This document shows, one piece after another, positions 1 to 7,938 of a stretch of DNA of 17,595 nucleotides. The stretch lies in the NCBI GenBank assembly GCA_030706665.1, contig JAUZOB010000030.1:1-17595 (forward strand), given 5' to 3'. A program made the translations under genes and the position numbers. The stretch comes from Bacteroidota bacterium (lineage in GTDB: Bacteria; Bacteroidota; Bacteroidia; Bacteroidales; Prolixibacteraceae). The notes below the pieces were generated by a model. The model ran no database searches. It was not told the DNA's origin and saw only the letters and a list, made by a program, of their open reading frames with translations. Within the stretch, counting starts at the first letter, position 1, and every line of letters begins with the position of its first letter.

Positions 1-1
1 G

Positions 2-85
2 GTGAATTTCCAAGGGGAGCAATATACCTTTTCACATGTTACTACGGATTATTCGATAAACGTTTCATTTAAGAAATCAAATTGA
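2..85 (+). CDS. C-terminal end of a surface/secreted protein with InlB-B-repeat-like motif (partial, start outside window)
   Basis: The frame beginning at base 2 is open from the window edge to a TGA at 83-85 and encodes 27 residues. These include the string QYTFSHVTTDYSINVSFKK. This matches the closing motif of divergent InlB B-repeat-type domains (pattern YTF-x-N/H-VT-x-x-H/Y-x-I-x-V-x-F), which often sits at the very C-terminus of Bacteroidota exported proteins. The other two forward frames do not give a recognisable protein end. Function cannot be told from this fragment. In such proteins the motif belongs to beta-rich extracellular modules, sometimes next to leucine-rich repeats. The call rests on one short motif. 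No convincing terminator follows directly, though the hairpin at 221-261 could also stop plus-strand transcripts. Confidence 0.5.
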   Translation: MNFQGEQYTFSHVTTDYSINVSFKKSN

Positions 86-220
86 ATGTTATTCGTTTCT
101 CATGAAAGTGAATAGGTCCCTTCTTCTTTTGTGCTATACCAATGGAATTGGGGCGCGAATAGACAGTTGCTTATTTTAGATATGCTTAAAATGAGGGAAG
201 ATATAAAATGGGAAAAATGA

Positions 221-261
221 AGAGCCCGGAATTATTAAAGGACTTGACAATTCCGGGCTCT
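221..261 (-). terminator. Rho-independent terminator of the MscS-family gene
   Basis: A perfect 13-bp inverted repeat (AGAGCCCGGAATT at 221-233 pairing with 249-261) encloses a 15-nt loop. Read on the minus strand it lies just past the stop codon of the channel gene (267-269) and is followed by TCATTTTTCCCATTTT, a T-rich tail. The plus-strand side is also pyrimidine-rich (TCTTCTTTAT), so it may act in both directions. Confidence 0.8.
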
Positions 262-266
262 CTTCT

Positions 267-2777
267 TTATAGATTACAGTTGCTTTCAAGGACTGGACAA
301 TTGTATTTCGGTTTATTGAATCCAATATTTTGAGATGCAAAGGTGGCACTAAGTTGTAACATGATTTCACTTTTCACCTGATCAGTATTGCCGATGGTAC
401 TCCAGAAATGCACCGTTAAAGAGAGACTCTCCGGCATTACTTTGGTATATAATATCACCGGTTTCCGTTTTGAGATTACATTGGGAATATCGCTGATGGT
501 TGAATTGATCACTTCGTTTATCACATTGGCATCCAATTCTTTTCCGGAAAGATTAAATGTAATGGTGACCCGCTTCTGATCATTGCTAAAAGTCCAGTTG
601 ACAATGTTTTGTGATAAGATATTACCATTCGGGATGATGACTTCGGCGCCATCGGCGGTATTGATGGTACTGGCACGCAGCCCTATTTCTTTTACTTTTC
701 CTGCTTGCCCGCTTACCTCAATCTCATCGCCAATTTGAAGTGAACCGTCAAAGATGAGGATAATTCCTGATACGAAGTTGTTTACCACATGCTGCAAGCC
801 CATACCAATACCTACACCTAAAGCACCGAGTACGAAAGTGAGTTTATCGATGGGTAATCCCGAGGCAGCGATGGCCAGAAGGTAGCCACCGATTAACACT
901 AAGAGCCGGGTAATCAGTATGCGCGAGTGCTGTCCTTTGGAAATTGTTGCCAGGTCTTCAATGTCACTTCCGGTTTCGCCGAATAAGAAGCTGATGAGCC
1001 GTTGTAAAATGTGGGCGAACCAAATAATGACGAAAAAGAATAGAACACTGATCAGTTTAAAAGAGATACTTCCAATAGTTCGGGGTATTGTCAGTGTGTC
1101 GATCACCGAGTTGCTGATATCATGGTAAATATTTAAATTGGAAGTGAGCATGATACCCCATAGTACCATGGAAATAAGTATCAGCGGCATTTTGACCTTT
1201 TTCGTTACAACAGAGCAGTCAAAAGGATGATCGACTCCTTTTTTCAAACGACTGCTGACCAGTTGCAATAATATAATTTCTATGACAGAGTCAATGAAAA
1301 CGGGTAATGTCAAAGCTTGTACGATGGCGAAGATGCCTGATAACCCTAATAATCCGGATAATGAAAAGCGCCCGAAGATATTCCCAATTATAGCGAATCC
1401 TGTTAGTGTGATGCCTACAAGCATCGCTGATCTTATCAACTTATAGTAGGAGGTTGCTTTGGGAAGTTTCTTGTAAAAACGGTAGGAAAAAGTAAAAGTA
1501 ACAACATGTATGGCAAGCATCCAGAACCGTGCTATGAATGAAGGCTCGATTATTAAATAAGTGAGGCTGTCGACAACAAATAATATTGCCAGAGAAAACC
1601 AATAGAATAAGAAATTCCTTCCTTTTCTTTTGAAGAAAATAAATGAGACGATTGAGAATAATAAGACGTACTCAATGGTTATATACGAAGTTGGCGCATA
1701 AGCATCAAAGAATGGCATCAGGCATAATAATAGCACTAATAGGGATGAAATAGGATGAAACTTCAGGTAGTGAAGGTTCAAAAAAGTAAAGTTGTCTTTC
1801 TCTTCTCTGATGCGCCTTAATAACTTGCGTTTAAAGAACAGCCAAACGAAAAGCAATATTCCCAGAAAAAGGATAAATCCTCTCTTTTCGGTAGTTTGAC
1901 TGATATAATATCCGATAGCCTTGTGTTCGCTGTCAAAGATATTTAGCGTTTCGGCTTTATCGCTGGCAAGTGTATCCGGTTTCTGAAATTGCCAAAGATA
2001 ATTGGCTTCTTGTCTGAAAAGTTGAGGTTTGGCTTTGTCCAATTTTTTATCCATTATGTTGAGCATATTGGATATGTTCATTGAATTATCTGCTGCATTC
2101 ACCTTTAAGATGTTCAGAGTATCGATATTGACCTTAACAAGGCTGTCGGTTCTGGCCCATTTCCGTTCCAACCGAATCAGCTTTTTATCAAGCACGGTGG
2201 AAATATTCTTATCGGCATATAAAGCCCGAAAGACAGGATCTTGTAAAATTGTTTTAAGGCGAAGCTTAGCGTGGTATACTCTATTGTATAGCATGTTAAT
2301 ACGGGAACGAAAACGATTGTTGTCATCGTCCAGATTGGATGCAAAGCTCTGATACAGGTAAATGTTCTTAATATTTATTGCAGAATGTCTGCCTCTGATA
2401 TTTTGGCGAATAAGTTGAATGTCATTCGTTATGTCATTGATCTTTTTTTTGAAATGTTCGGTTTCAAATCCCAATTGGGCACTATCTCTAACGGTATTCA
2501 GATTGTCATTTACCCGTTCAATGCTCATGATATAATCGCTCAAGGTAAGCGTGTCAGCGGTCTGGATCAGACTTCTCCGTTTTTGATGTGTTTCCGGAAG
2601 CGATTTTTGGGATGCGTTAGAGGAGAAAATAGTGGTAGCAGTTTTTCCCATACTATCCACTTTCTGCTCTGTCGAGGGTTGTTTATTGACATTGGAAGCG
2701 GATGGCAAAGTCTTCGTCTGGGCATTAAGACATAACCCAAGAATAAGAAAACTATAGAAAAGCATTATTCGTTTCAT
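267..2777 (-). CDS. MscS-family mechanosensitive ion channel, large multi-TM type
   Basis: Predicted tension-gated channel of the MscS superfamily, which releases osmolytes on hypo-osmotic shock. The product is 836 aa. The start at 2777 is chosen because MKRIMLFYSFLILGLCLNAQ is a typical signal peptide; the open frame extends 29 codons further upstream without homologous character. After the signal comes a periplasmic helical region of about 270 residues with many charged heptad-like stretches, then roughly ten or eleven membrane segments. The MscS core is at the C-terminal end: pore-lining helix with glycine/alanine packing (LGALGVGIGMGLQHVVNNF), then the beta domain start (GDEIEVSGQAGKVKEIGLRA) and the IPNGNI motif. 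The large periplasmic domain and extra membrane helices resemble MscK/YbiO/MscM-type channels more than the 286-aa MscS. It is monocistronic: a terminator follows and a candidate promoter lies at 2866-2898. The family assignment is firm; the gating trigger is unknown. Confidence 0.93.
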   Translation of the reverse strand: MKRIMLFYSFLILGLCLNAQTKTLPSASNVNKQPSTEQKVDSMGKTATTIFSSNASQKSLPETHQKRRSLIQTADTLTLSDYIMSIERVNDNLNTVRDSAQLGFETEHFKKKINDITNDIQLIRQNIRGRHSAINIKNIYLYQSFASNLDDDNNRFRSRINMLYNRVYHAKLRLKTILQDPVFRALYADKNISTVLDKKLIRLERKWARTDSLVKVNIDTLNILKVNAADNSMNISNMLNIMDKKLDKAKPQLFRQEANYLWQFQKPDTLASDKAETLNIFDSEHKAIGYYISQTTEKRGFILFLGILLFVWLFFKRKLLRRIREEKDNFTFLNLHYLKFHPISSLLVLLLCLMPFFDAYAPTSYITIEYVLLFSIVSFIFFKRKGRNFLFYWFSLAILFVVDSLTYLIIEPSFIARFWMLAIHVVTFTFSYRFYKKLPKATSYYKLIRSAMLVGITLTGFAIIGNIFGRFSLSGLLGLSGIFAIVQALTLPVFIDSVIEIILLQLVSSRLKKGVDHPFDCSVVTKKVKMPLILISMVLWGIMLTSNLNIYHDISNSVIDTLTIPRTIGSISFKLISVLFFFVIIWFAHILQRLISFLFGETGSDIEDLATISKGQHSRILITRLLVLIGGYLLAIAASGLPIDKLTFVLGALGVGIGMGLQHVVNNFVSGIILIFDGSLQIGDEIEVSGQAGKVKEIGLRASTINTADGAEVIIPNGNILSQNIVNWTFSNDQKRVTITFNLSGKELDANVINEVINSTISDIPNVISKRKPVILYTKVMPESLSLTVHFWSTIGNTDQVKSEIMLQLSATFASQNIGFNKPKYNCPVLESNCNL

Positions 2778-3246
2778 CTTTATATTTTTTGTCATAAACA
2801 ATAATGAGAGCATTGTGGAGCTACAAAAAACCGAAAGCATTATCGGTGACAACTCGCTCAACATTCAAAATTACAAATTATTCTCAGGAGATGGGCAATT
2901 CGTGCATCCATTTAAGTACTCTTAAGAAACAAGATCCTCAGGGACGGTATTTCTAAATGGAATAATGATTGGGATATGAAAAAAATGATTTTTCTACAAG
3001 ATTTTCAATTGGTCATTGAAAGTTTTCAGGGTTGAATGAGGAGTAATAGAGGTGTTAATCCTTTCCTATGCCGAGTAGCTACATTACTGGGAAAAATGAT
3101 TTCTCCTCAACTTCCCCGATGTATCTGTTCTCTAACGGATCAATTCAATGATGCAGGAAACTTCTTCGTAATAACAAAAGGAGGCATTTATTTTTTAGAG
3201 AGTTATAGAAATGTCTTTTAGTTATAAGAACTATTTCCCAAAAAAG
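2778..3246. other. Gene-free stretch upstream of the channel gene
   Basis: About 470 nt between the MscS-family start and the tRNA-Cys terminator. Apart from the candidate promoter at 2866-2898 I see no RNA gene, long repeat or recognisable protein. A 61-codon plus-strand frame (3036-3221) has no recognisable domain. Confidence 0.5.
2866..2898 (-). promoter_or_regulatory. Candidate Bacteroidota-type promoter of the MscS-family gene
   Basis: On the minus strand TAATTTTG (complement of 2866-2873) fits the TAnnTTTG -7 consensus. A TTG (complement of 2896-2898) lies 22 bp upstream, slightly longer than the usual 19-21 bp to the -33 element. This would give a leader of roughly 80 nt before the chosen ATG at 2777. 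Confidence 0.4.
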
Positions 3247-3283
3247 AAATCCTCTTGTAATCGACTGATGTACAAGAGGATTT
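3247..3283 (-). terminator. Terminator of tRNA-Cys, possibly bidirectional
   Basis: Perfect 13-bp inverted repeat (AAATCCTCTTGTA at 3247-3259 with 3271-3283) and an 11-nt loop. It lies 14 nt past the tRNA 3' end on the minus strand and is followed there by CTTTTTTTGG. The plus strand also shows a T run across the right arm, so both directions are possible. Confidence 0.85.
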
Positions 3284-3296
3284 TTAAAACTGGTTG

Positions 3297-3367
3297 AGGT
3301 CGGTGGCGGATTCGAACCGCCGTACACGGTTTTGCAGACCGTTGCCTAGCCACTCGGCCAACCGACC
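3297..3367 (-). tRNA. tRNA-Cys (anticodon GCA)
   Basis: The minus strand folds into a 71-nt cloverleaf. The acceptor stem is GGTCGGT/ACCGACC and the D arm is GCC/GGC. The anticodon stem ACGGT/ACCGT carries the loop CTGCAAA, and the T arm is GGCGG/CCGCC with loop TTCGAAT. The anticodon GCA reads cysteine codons UGC/UGU. The discriminator base is U, as expected for tRNA-Cys identity. The 3' CCA is not encoded, since CAA follows the discriminator. It stands alone, with its own promoter and terminator. Confidence 0.97.
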
Positions 3368-3381
3368 GTATTTTGTGAGTG

Positions 3382-3412
3382 CAAATATATAAAAAAGATC
3401 CTTCCTCCCAAA
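3382..3412 (-). promoter_or_regulatory. Promoter of tRNA-Cys, Bacteroidota -33/-7 type
   Basis: On the minus strand TTTG (complement of 3409-3412), exactly 19 bp, then TATATTTG (complement of 3382-3389): a full match to the TTTG-N19-TAnnTTTG consensus of the Bacteroidota primary sigma factor. The tRNA 5' end at 3367 is 14 nt past the -7 box, leaving a leader of only a few nucleotides. Confidence 0.75.
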
Positions 3413-3633
3413 TGTTATATTATACTTTTTAGATATCAACTGTTAAATCATTGAGGGTTCTGGTATAAATAAGGAAACAAAGATCTGTTGCTTTAGAATT
3501 GATCTTACGGTGCATATTATACTTAATCTTCACAAAATCAAAGAATACTTAATTTTGTACTGTAAGATTAAATTCCCGAGATATAAAAAATAATAGCTTT
3601 TTGTATACTCAGAGGTTGATACGCAGATTTTTT

Positions 3634-3987
3634 TTAACGGGATACAACAATGCTAACTTTTTCAATTTTTCCACCCATAGGGGGGTTCATTTTTGAGATC
3701 TTTAGACTTGAGGAGTAGATTCTATTTTTAAATTCGGCATACAATCTGTCCAGAATACGATTTGCAACATGTTCTAAAAGATGAGATGTTTGTTTCATCT
3801 CTTCTCCGATTAATCGATAAACCCTCTGATAGTCGAGTGCATCATTCAGATTGTCACTTTTCCCTGCAGCGGTACAGTCTGTCTCGATTTTGATGTCAAC
3901 AAGGAAACGATTACCTACCGACTGTTCTACGTCGTAATGTCCATGGTAGGCATAAAATTCCATCCCTTCAATTTCAATCAGTCCCAT
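3634..3987 (-). CDS. folB: Dihydroneopterin aldolase
   Basis: Converts 7,8-dihydroneopterin to 6-hydroxymethyl-7,8-dihydropterin and glycolaldehyde in tetrahydrofolate synthesis; cytoplasmic. The 117-aa length is usual for FolB. The N-terminal beta strand and the FYAYHGHYDVEQSVGNRFLVD block carry the conserved glutamate (E21) that binds the pterin ring. The C-terminal KMNPPMGG motif carries the catalytic lysine (K99). A central LDYQRVY segment and the helix with HLLEHVANRI are also typical. The gene sits divergently from glnS across a 163-bp gap. No Shine-Dalgarno is visible before the ATG at 3987 and I could not place a -7 box, so its promoter is unresolved. No clear terminator was found after it. 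Confidence 0.95.
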   Translation of the reverse strand: MGLIEIEGMEFYAYHGHYDVEQSVGNRFLVDIKIETDCTAAGKSDNLNDALDYQRVYRLIGEEMKQTSHLLEHVANRILDRLYAEFKNRIYSSSLKISKMNPPMGGKIEKVSIVVSR

Positions 3988-4055
3988 TATGTATTTTAAT
4001 TTGTTGCACGAATTTAATTGAAAATTTGCAATGCCCTTATTTTTCGAGGGTAATC

Positions 4056-4085
4056 TTTAAATAAGTATAAATCTTCTTACATTTG
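4056..4085 (+). promoter_or_regulatory. Candidate promoter of glnS
   Basis: TACATTTG at 4078-4085 fits TAnnTTTG. A TTTA (4056-4059) lies 18 bp upstream in place of the TTTG -33 box. The implied leader to the glnS ATG at 4151 is about 60 nt. Confidence 0.5.
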
Positions 4086-4150
4086 CAAGATAATTTAAAC
4101 AAATTGGCCGGGAATTATATTTCGGCTTTCTCTCATTAAAATTACGGAAT

Positions 4151-5854
4151 ATGAGTGAGAAAGATCTGAACGAGAAAGAAGAAGGTGGAAAGACCAGGAA
4201 TTTCATTCATCAGTTTATTGATGAAGATCTGAAGCAAGGTAAGAATGCAGGACGTGTGCATACTCGTTTCCCTCCGGAACCCAATGGGTATTTACATATC
4301 GGGCATGCAAAATCGATCTGTCTTAACTTCGGAACCGCATTGAAATATGATGGTTTGTGCAATCTTCGATTCGACGATACAAATCCATCGAAGGAAGATG
4401 TCGAATATGTCGATTCGATCAAAGAAGATGTTCATTGGCTTGGCTTCGATTGGGGGGACCGTGAATATTATGCATCGGATTATTTCGACAAACTGTATGA
4501 ATTTGCATTAAAGCTTATCCGTGAAGGAAAGGCTTACGTAGATGACCAGTCAGCCGAAGAGATTAGTCGACAGCGTGGATCTGTTAATGTTCCAGGTCAA
4601 TTGAGCCCATTTCGTGATCGGACGATCGAAGAGAATCTTGATCTTTTTACTCGCATGAAAAATGGAGAGTTTGACGAAGGATCCAAGGTGCTTAGAGCTA
4701 AGATTGACATGGCTTCTCCCAATATGTTATTCCGAGACCCACTCTTGTATCGTATCATTAAAACAGCTCATCATCGAACTGGCGATAAATGGTGCGTTTA
4801 TCCTATGTATGATTTTGCTCATGGACAGTGCGATTATTGGGAGGGAATTACTCATTCAATCTGTACCTTGGAATTTGAGATTCATCGTCCTCTCTATGAT
4901 TGGTTCGTGGATCAATTGATGGATTCCGATTATCGTCCCCGACAGATTGAATTTGCTCGATTAAACCTGACCTATACCATGATGAGTAAGCGCAAGCTGC
5001 TTGAATTGGTACAAAAGAAATATGTAAAAGGATGGGATGACCCACGTATGCCTACAATTTGCGGTCTGCGCCGAAGAGGTTATACCCCTGAGGCAATCCG
5101 TAACTTTTCTGAACGTATTGGAATTACCAAAGCTGACAGTGTTGTAGATGTAGCCTTGCTTGAATATTCAATTCGCGAAGATCTTAACAAGAAGGCTCAA
5201 CGAGTAATGGGGGTTTTGAATCCACTGAAAGTGGTTATTACCAACTATCCTGATAATACTGTTGAGGATTTGGATGCAATAAATAATCCTGAAGACGAAA
5301 GTATGGGTAGCCGTAAGGTCCCATTTTCAAAAGTACTTTACATCGAAAAGGATGACTTCATGGAGAATCCACCTCATAAATTCTTCAGACTTTCTCCGGG
5401 ACGTGAAGTACGTTTACGTTATGCATATTTCATAACCTGCCAGGAAGTTGTAAAAGATGAAAACGGTGAAATTGTTGAACTGCATTGTACTTTCGATCCT
5501 GCTTCTCGTGGAGGGAATTCTCCTGACGGACGTAAAGTGAAATCAACTATTCACTGGGTTTCTGCAGAAAATGCCGTAGAAGCAGAAATCAGACTTTATG
5601 ATCGTTTGTTTAATGTTGAAGATCCCTCGGGGGATAAAGATCACGATTTTAAAGAATACCTAAATCCGGATTCACTAACAGTTCTTCCTAAATGTTATAT
5701 CGAACCGTTTGTGAAGAATGCCAAACCATTCGATAAGTTTCAATTTGAAAGACTTGGATACTTCTGTTTTGATGCTGATTCAACAGATGGGAAATTAGTC
5801 TTTAACAAAACTGTTGGATTGAAAGATTCATGGGCTAAAGAAAAGGGTAAATAA
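4151..5854 (+). CDS. glnS: Glutaminyl-tRNA synthetase
   Basis: Charges tRNA-Gln directly with glutamine (ATP-dependent class I synthetase, cytoplasm). At 567 aa it is close to E. coli GlnRS (554 aa). The class I HIGH signature is at residues 49-52 within PPEPNGYLHIGHAKS and the KMSKS-equivalent is MMSKRK at 277-282. The MSKRK form and the PEPNGYLHIGH block separate GlnRS from bacterial GluRS. The Rossmann catalytic domain covers the first half and the two-barrel anticodon-binding domain the second half, with no YqeY-like extension. A short charged leader of about 15 residues precedes the conserved NFIHQFIDEDL start. It is a single-gene unit with its own candidate promoter and a strong terminator downstream. 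GlnRS is found in only some bacterial phyla, Bacteroidota among them; others use GluRS plus GatCAB. Confidence 0.97.
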   Translation: MSEKDLNEKEEGGKTRNFIHQFIDEDLKQGKNAGRVHTRFPPEPNGYLHIGHAKSICLNFGTALKYDGLCNLRFDDTNPSKEDVEYVDSIKEDVHWLGFDWGDREYYASDYFDKLYEFALKLIREGKAYVDDQSAEEISRQRGSVNVPGQLSPFRDRTIEENLDLFTRMKNGEFDEGSKVLRAKIDMASPNMLFRDPLLYRIIKTAHHRTGDKWCVYPMYDFAHGQCDYWEGITHSICTLEFEIHRPLYDWFVDQLMDSDYRPRQIEFARLNLTYTMMSKRKLLELVQKKYVKGWDDPRMPTICGLRRRGYTPEAIRNFSERIGITKADSVVDVALLEYSIREDLNKKAQRVMGVLNPLKVVITNYPDNTVEDLDAINNPEDESMGSRKVPFSKVLYIEKDDFMENPPHKFFRLSPGREVRLRYAYFITCQEVVKDENGEIVELHCTFDPASRGGNSPDGRKVKSTIHWVSAENAVEAEIRLYDRLFNVEDPSGDKDHDFKEYLNPDSLTVLPKCYIEPFVKNAKPFDKFQFERLGYFCFDADSTDGKLVFNKTVGLKDSWAKEKGK

Positions 5855-5880
5855 GCAAAAGTTGTCTTGTATAGATATTA

Positions 5881-5911
5881 AAAAACGGTAACCTATCAGG
5901 TTGCCGTTTTT
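5881..5911 (+). terminator. Rho-independent terminator of glnS
   Basis: 14-bp stem (AAAAACGGTAACCT at 5881-5894 with 5898-5911, one G-T pair) and a 3-nt loop, ending in a T run (CCGTTTTTTATTT). It begins 27 nt after the glnS stop codon. Confidence 0.9.
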
Positions 5912-6046
5912 TATTTAATGATTCATTCATCGATTAAAGAAGTGAATTGTCGTTTTATACTAAAGTTAAGTCCGACATATGAGCAAATTTACCGATGCAT
6001 TACACCTCTTTGCCGAAATCAAAAGGTATAATTAAAATTTAGCCTT

Positions 6047-6054
6047 TATTTTTG
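6047..6054 (+). promoter_or_regulatory. Candidate -7 element for the LiaF-like/two-component gene run
   Basis: TATTTTTG fits TAnnTTTG and lies 41 bp before the ATG at 6096. No TTTG is present at the expected -33 distance, so it may be weak, activator-dependent or coincidental. Confidence 0.35.
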
Positions 6055-6095
6055 TGTCGTTGGAATAAAGTAAAAAGACGTTTAAAGGAATAGTC

Positions 6096-6836
6096 ATGAA
6101 CAGAGTAATGGAGAAATCAGGTAGGAAAAGATCGTTTTGGGGAGTAATTTTCATTATTTGCGGGTTAATTCTCTTGCTTAAACAGTTTAATCTTATACCG
6201 ATAGGTCTTGCAGATTTTCTAATTACGTGGAAGATGCTTCTGGTTGTTATCGGTCTTGCAAATCTGATTAGTGGAAACCGAACCGGAGGTATTATTTTAA
6301 TCTTGATAGGTGGTTTCTTTATCCTTCCGGATCTGGTTAATGTCCCGGATATAGTTCATCAATTATATTGGCCATTGGGGTTAATTATTGTTGGAATTTT
6401 AATCCTTACCAACCGTCAGCGTTGCAGACATTTTCACAGAGATTGTAATTTCCCGGGCAAGGAAAAACCAAGTTCTCTTGATGAATTCGATGATTTTTTG
6501 ATCTTTGGAGGAAGAGAGCAGAATTTTTCAACTGACAATCTTAAAGGAGGGAAACTTTTTACAATATTTGGCGGGTTTGATTATAATCTTACACGCTGCA
6601 AACCGGTCAAAGACGGAGCTTCAATTGAGGTATTTGTAATGTTTGGCGGAGTAACGTTGAATGTTCCCCCTGATTGGGTTGTGAAAAATGATTTAACCCC
6701 TATATTCGGTGGATTCTCAGATAGTCGATTGAAGAGCGGTCAGATGCCATATGATCCTGAAAAGACACTCGTGATAAAAGGATTTTGTATGTTTGGAGGT
6801 GTTAGTATCGAGAGTAAAGGATATTTTTTAAGCTGA
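6096..6836 (+). CDS. LiaF-like / DUF5668 membrane protein
   Basis: The product is 246 aa. The N-terminal half has four predicted membrane segments (about residues 14-30, 37-58, 63-80 and 89-105), matching the LiaI/LiaF-type transmembrane region (DUF5668). The soluble C-terminal half is the beta-helical LiaF-like domain, marked by five FGG repeats at residues 137-139, 158-160, 183-185, 204-206 and 233-235. In Firmicutes LiaF negatively controls the LiaRS envelope-stress two-component system. Here it directly precedes a LytS-type kinase (34-nt gap) and a LytTR regulator, so a role as their partner or sensor is a reasonable inference, not shown by sequence. The start at 6096 is supported by an AAAGGA purine stretch 7 nt upstream; an in-frame ATG four codons later is possible. 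Confidence 0.85.
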   Translation: MNRVMEKSGRKRSFWGVIFIICGLILLLKQFNLIPIGLADFLITWKMLLVVIGLANLISGNRTGGIILILIGGFFILPDLVNVPDIVHQLYWPLGLIIVGILILTNRQRCRHFHRDCNFPGKEKPSSLDEFDDFLIFGGREQNFSTDNLKGGKLFTIFGGFDYNLTRCKPVKDGASIEVFVMFGGVTLNVPPDWVVKNDLTPIFGGFSDSRLKSGQMPYDPEKTLVIKGFCMFGGVSIESKGYFLS

Positions 6837-6870
6837 TAGAATCTGTATTTTATTTTGTGAAGGGAAATAG

Positions 6871-7935
6871 ATGAATATAATTACCTCATCATTAATCCGT
6901 AAGCCAAGAACATTTCTGTATTATTATCTTTTCCTTTGGCTTTTTATTGCTCTGCTGCATTTTTGGTTGCTGATCTTTTATATTAATGTACCGATAGTCG
7001 ATGCGTTGATTGATTCGTTGCTCTTCTATGGATCATATATGATTCTGGGAATTGGAGTGGGATATGTTGTTTCTTTTTACGACGCTGATGGTGAACCAAC
7101 TTATAAGATCTTTCTCTACCATCTTTTTGCAGGGATCTTTATGGTTTCCTTATGGCTTCATATTTGTTTCCAGCTTATACGTTTTTTCTTTGCCGGCTCG
7201 ATCTATTTAGTCAAAGTAGAACAAAGTATGCCAGGGCGAATTCTGGAAGGGATTTTTATTTATACCATTCTGGCATTGTACTTTTATGTGATTATCTACT
7301 ATAGTAATTTTAAAGAAAAGATTAAAAAGGAAGCAGATTTAATGACACTCATTCGCGAAGCAGAACTCAAAGCCCTTAAATCACAGATTAACCCTCACTT
7401 TCTTTTTAATAGTCTGAATTCAATCTCTTCTTTAACAATAACAGATCCAGAGAAAGCACAGGAAATGGTAATTAATCTGTCAACGTTTCTTCGCTATTCA
7501 TTGCAGCATGATAAGAATGCGCTTGTGCCTCTTAATACTGAGCTTGAGAATATTAAACTTTATCTGGGGATTGAGAAGGTAAGATTTGGAAATAAACTGA
7601 ATCCCATTTTTGAAGTTCAAGATGGAAGTGAAATTTGTGCCCTTCCCAATATGATTCTTCAACCACTGTTTGAAAATGCAATAAAGTATGGTGTTTATGA
7701 AACGACAGATAGTGTAACGATTCATGTAAAGTGTTGGGTCTGTAGAGGATATTTGAATGTTGTGGTAAGTAATGATTTTGATCCTGAAACGACAAACAGA
7801 AAGGGAGAAGGAATTGGACTTAAAAATATCAGGAATAGATTAAACCTGATTTATGATTCTGAAAATTTGATGGTAATCTCATCATCTGATCGTATCTTTA
7901 GTGTACAGTTGATGATACCCCAACATAACCAGTAG
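6871..7935 (+). CDS. LytS/YehU-family sensor histidine kinase
   Basis: The product is 354 aa. Four hydrophobic segments occupy about residues 14-40, 46-70, 80-108 and 125-145, with no large extracytoplasmic sensor domain. A short helix leads into the His_kinase domain: LKALKSQINPHFLFNSLNSIS with the phospho-accepting histidine at H176. The GHKL ATPase part has the N-box around N269 (LQPLFENAIKYG) and the G-box GEGIGL at 312-317 followed by KNIRNRL. This architecture is the bacterial LytS/YehU class, which pairs with LytTR regulators. The partner lies immediately downstream with three nucleotides between them. With so little extracytoplasmic sequence, it may detect membrane state or act through the LiaF-like protein upstream (inference). 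A GAAGGG purine run precedes the ATG. Confidence 0.93.
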   Translation: MNIITSSLIRKPRTFLYYYLFLWLFIALLHFWLLIFYINVPIVDALIDSLLFYGSYMILGIGVGYVVSFYDADGEPTYKIFLYHLFAGIFMVSLWLHICFQLIRFFFAGSIYLVKVEQSMPGRILEGIFIYTILALYFYVIIYYSNFKEKIKKEADLMTLIREAELKALKSQINPHFLFNSLNSISSLTITDPEKAQEMVINLSTFLRYSLQHDKNALVPLNTELENIKLYLGIEKVRFGNKLNPIFEVQDGSEICALPNMILQPLFENAIKYGVYETTDSVTIHVKCWVCRGYLNVVVSNDFDPETTNRKGEGIGLKNIRNRLNLIYDSENLMVISSSDRIFSVQLMIPQHNQ

Positions 7936-7938
7936 TCT

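Noticed and set aside
86..112. Weak hairpin after the partial left-edge gene (ATTCGTTTC ... GAAAGTGAAT)
   Set aside because: The stem needs a bulge and is A/T-rich; too weak to call a terminator.
2778..2864. 29-codon N-terminal extension of the MscS-family protein
   Set aside because: It would bury the clear signal peptide that starts at the ATG at 2777.
3036..3221. 61-codon plus-strand open frame in the gap before tRNA-Cys
   Set aside because: No recognisable domain, no promoter-like box placed correctly, and composition like non-coding sequence; its only support is being open.
3550..3557. TAATTTTG on the plus strand, a -7-like box
   Set aside because: No TTTG upstream at the right distance and no plus-strand gene follows before glnS; probably chance in A/T-rich DNA.
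3502..3568. ATCTTAC ... GTAAGAT inverted repeat between tRNA-Cys and folB
   Set aside because: Only 7 bp with a loop of over 50 nt; not a credible terminator or riboswitch.
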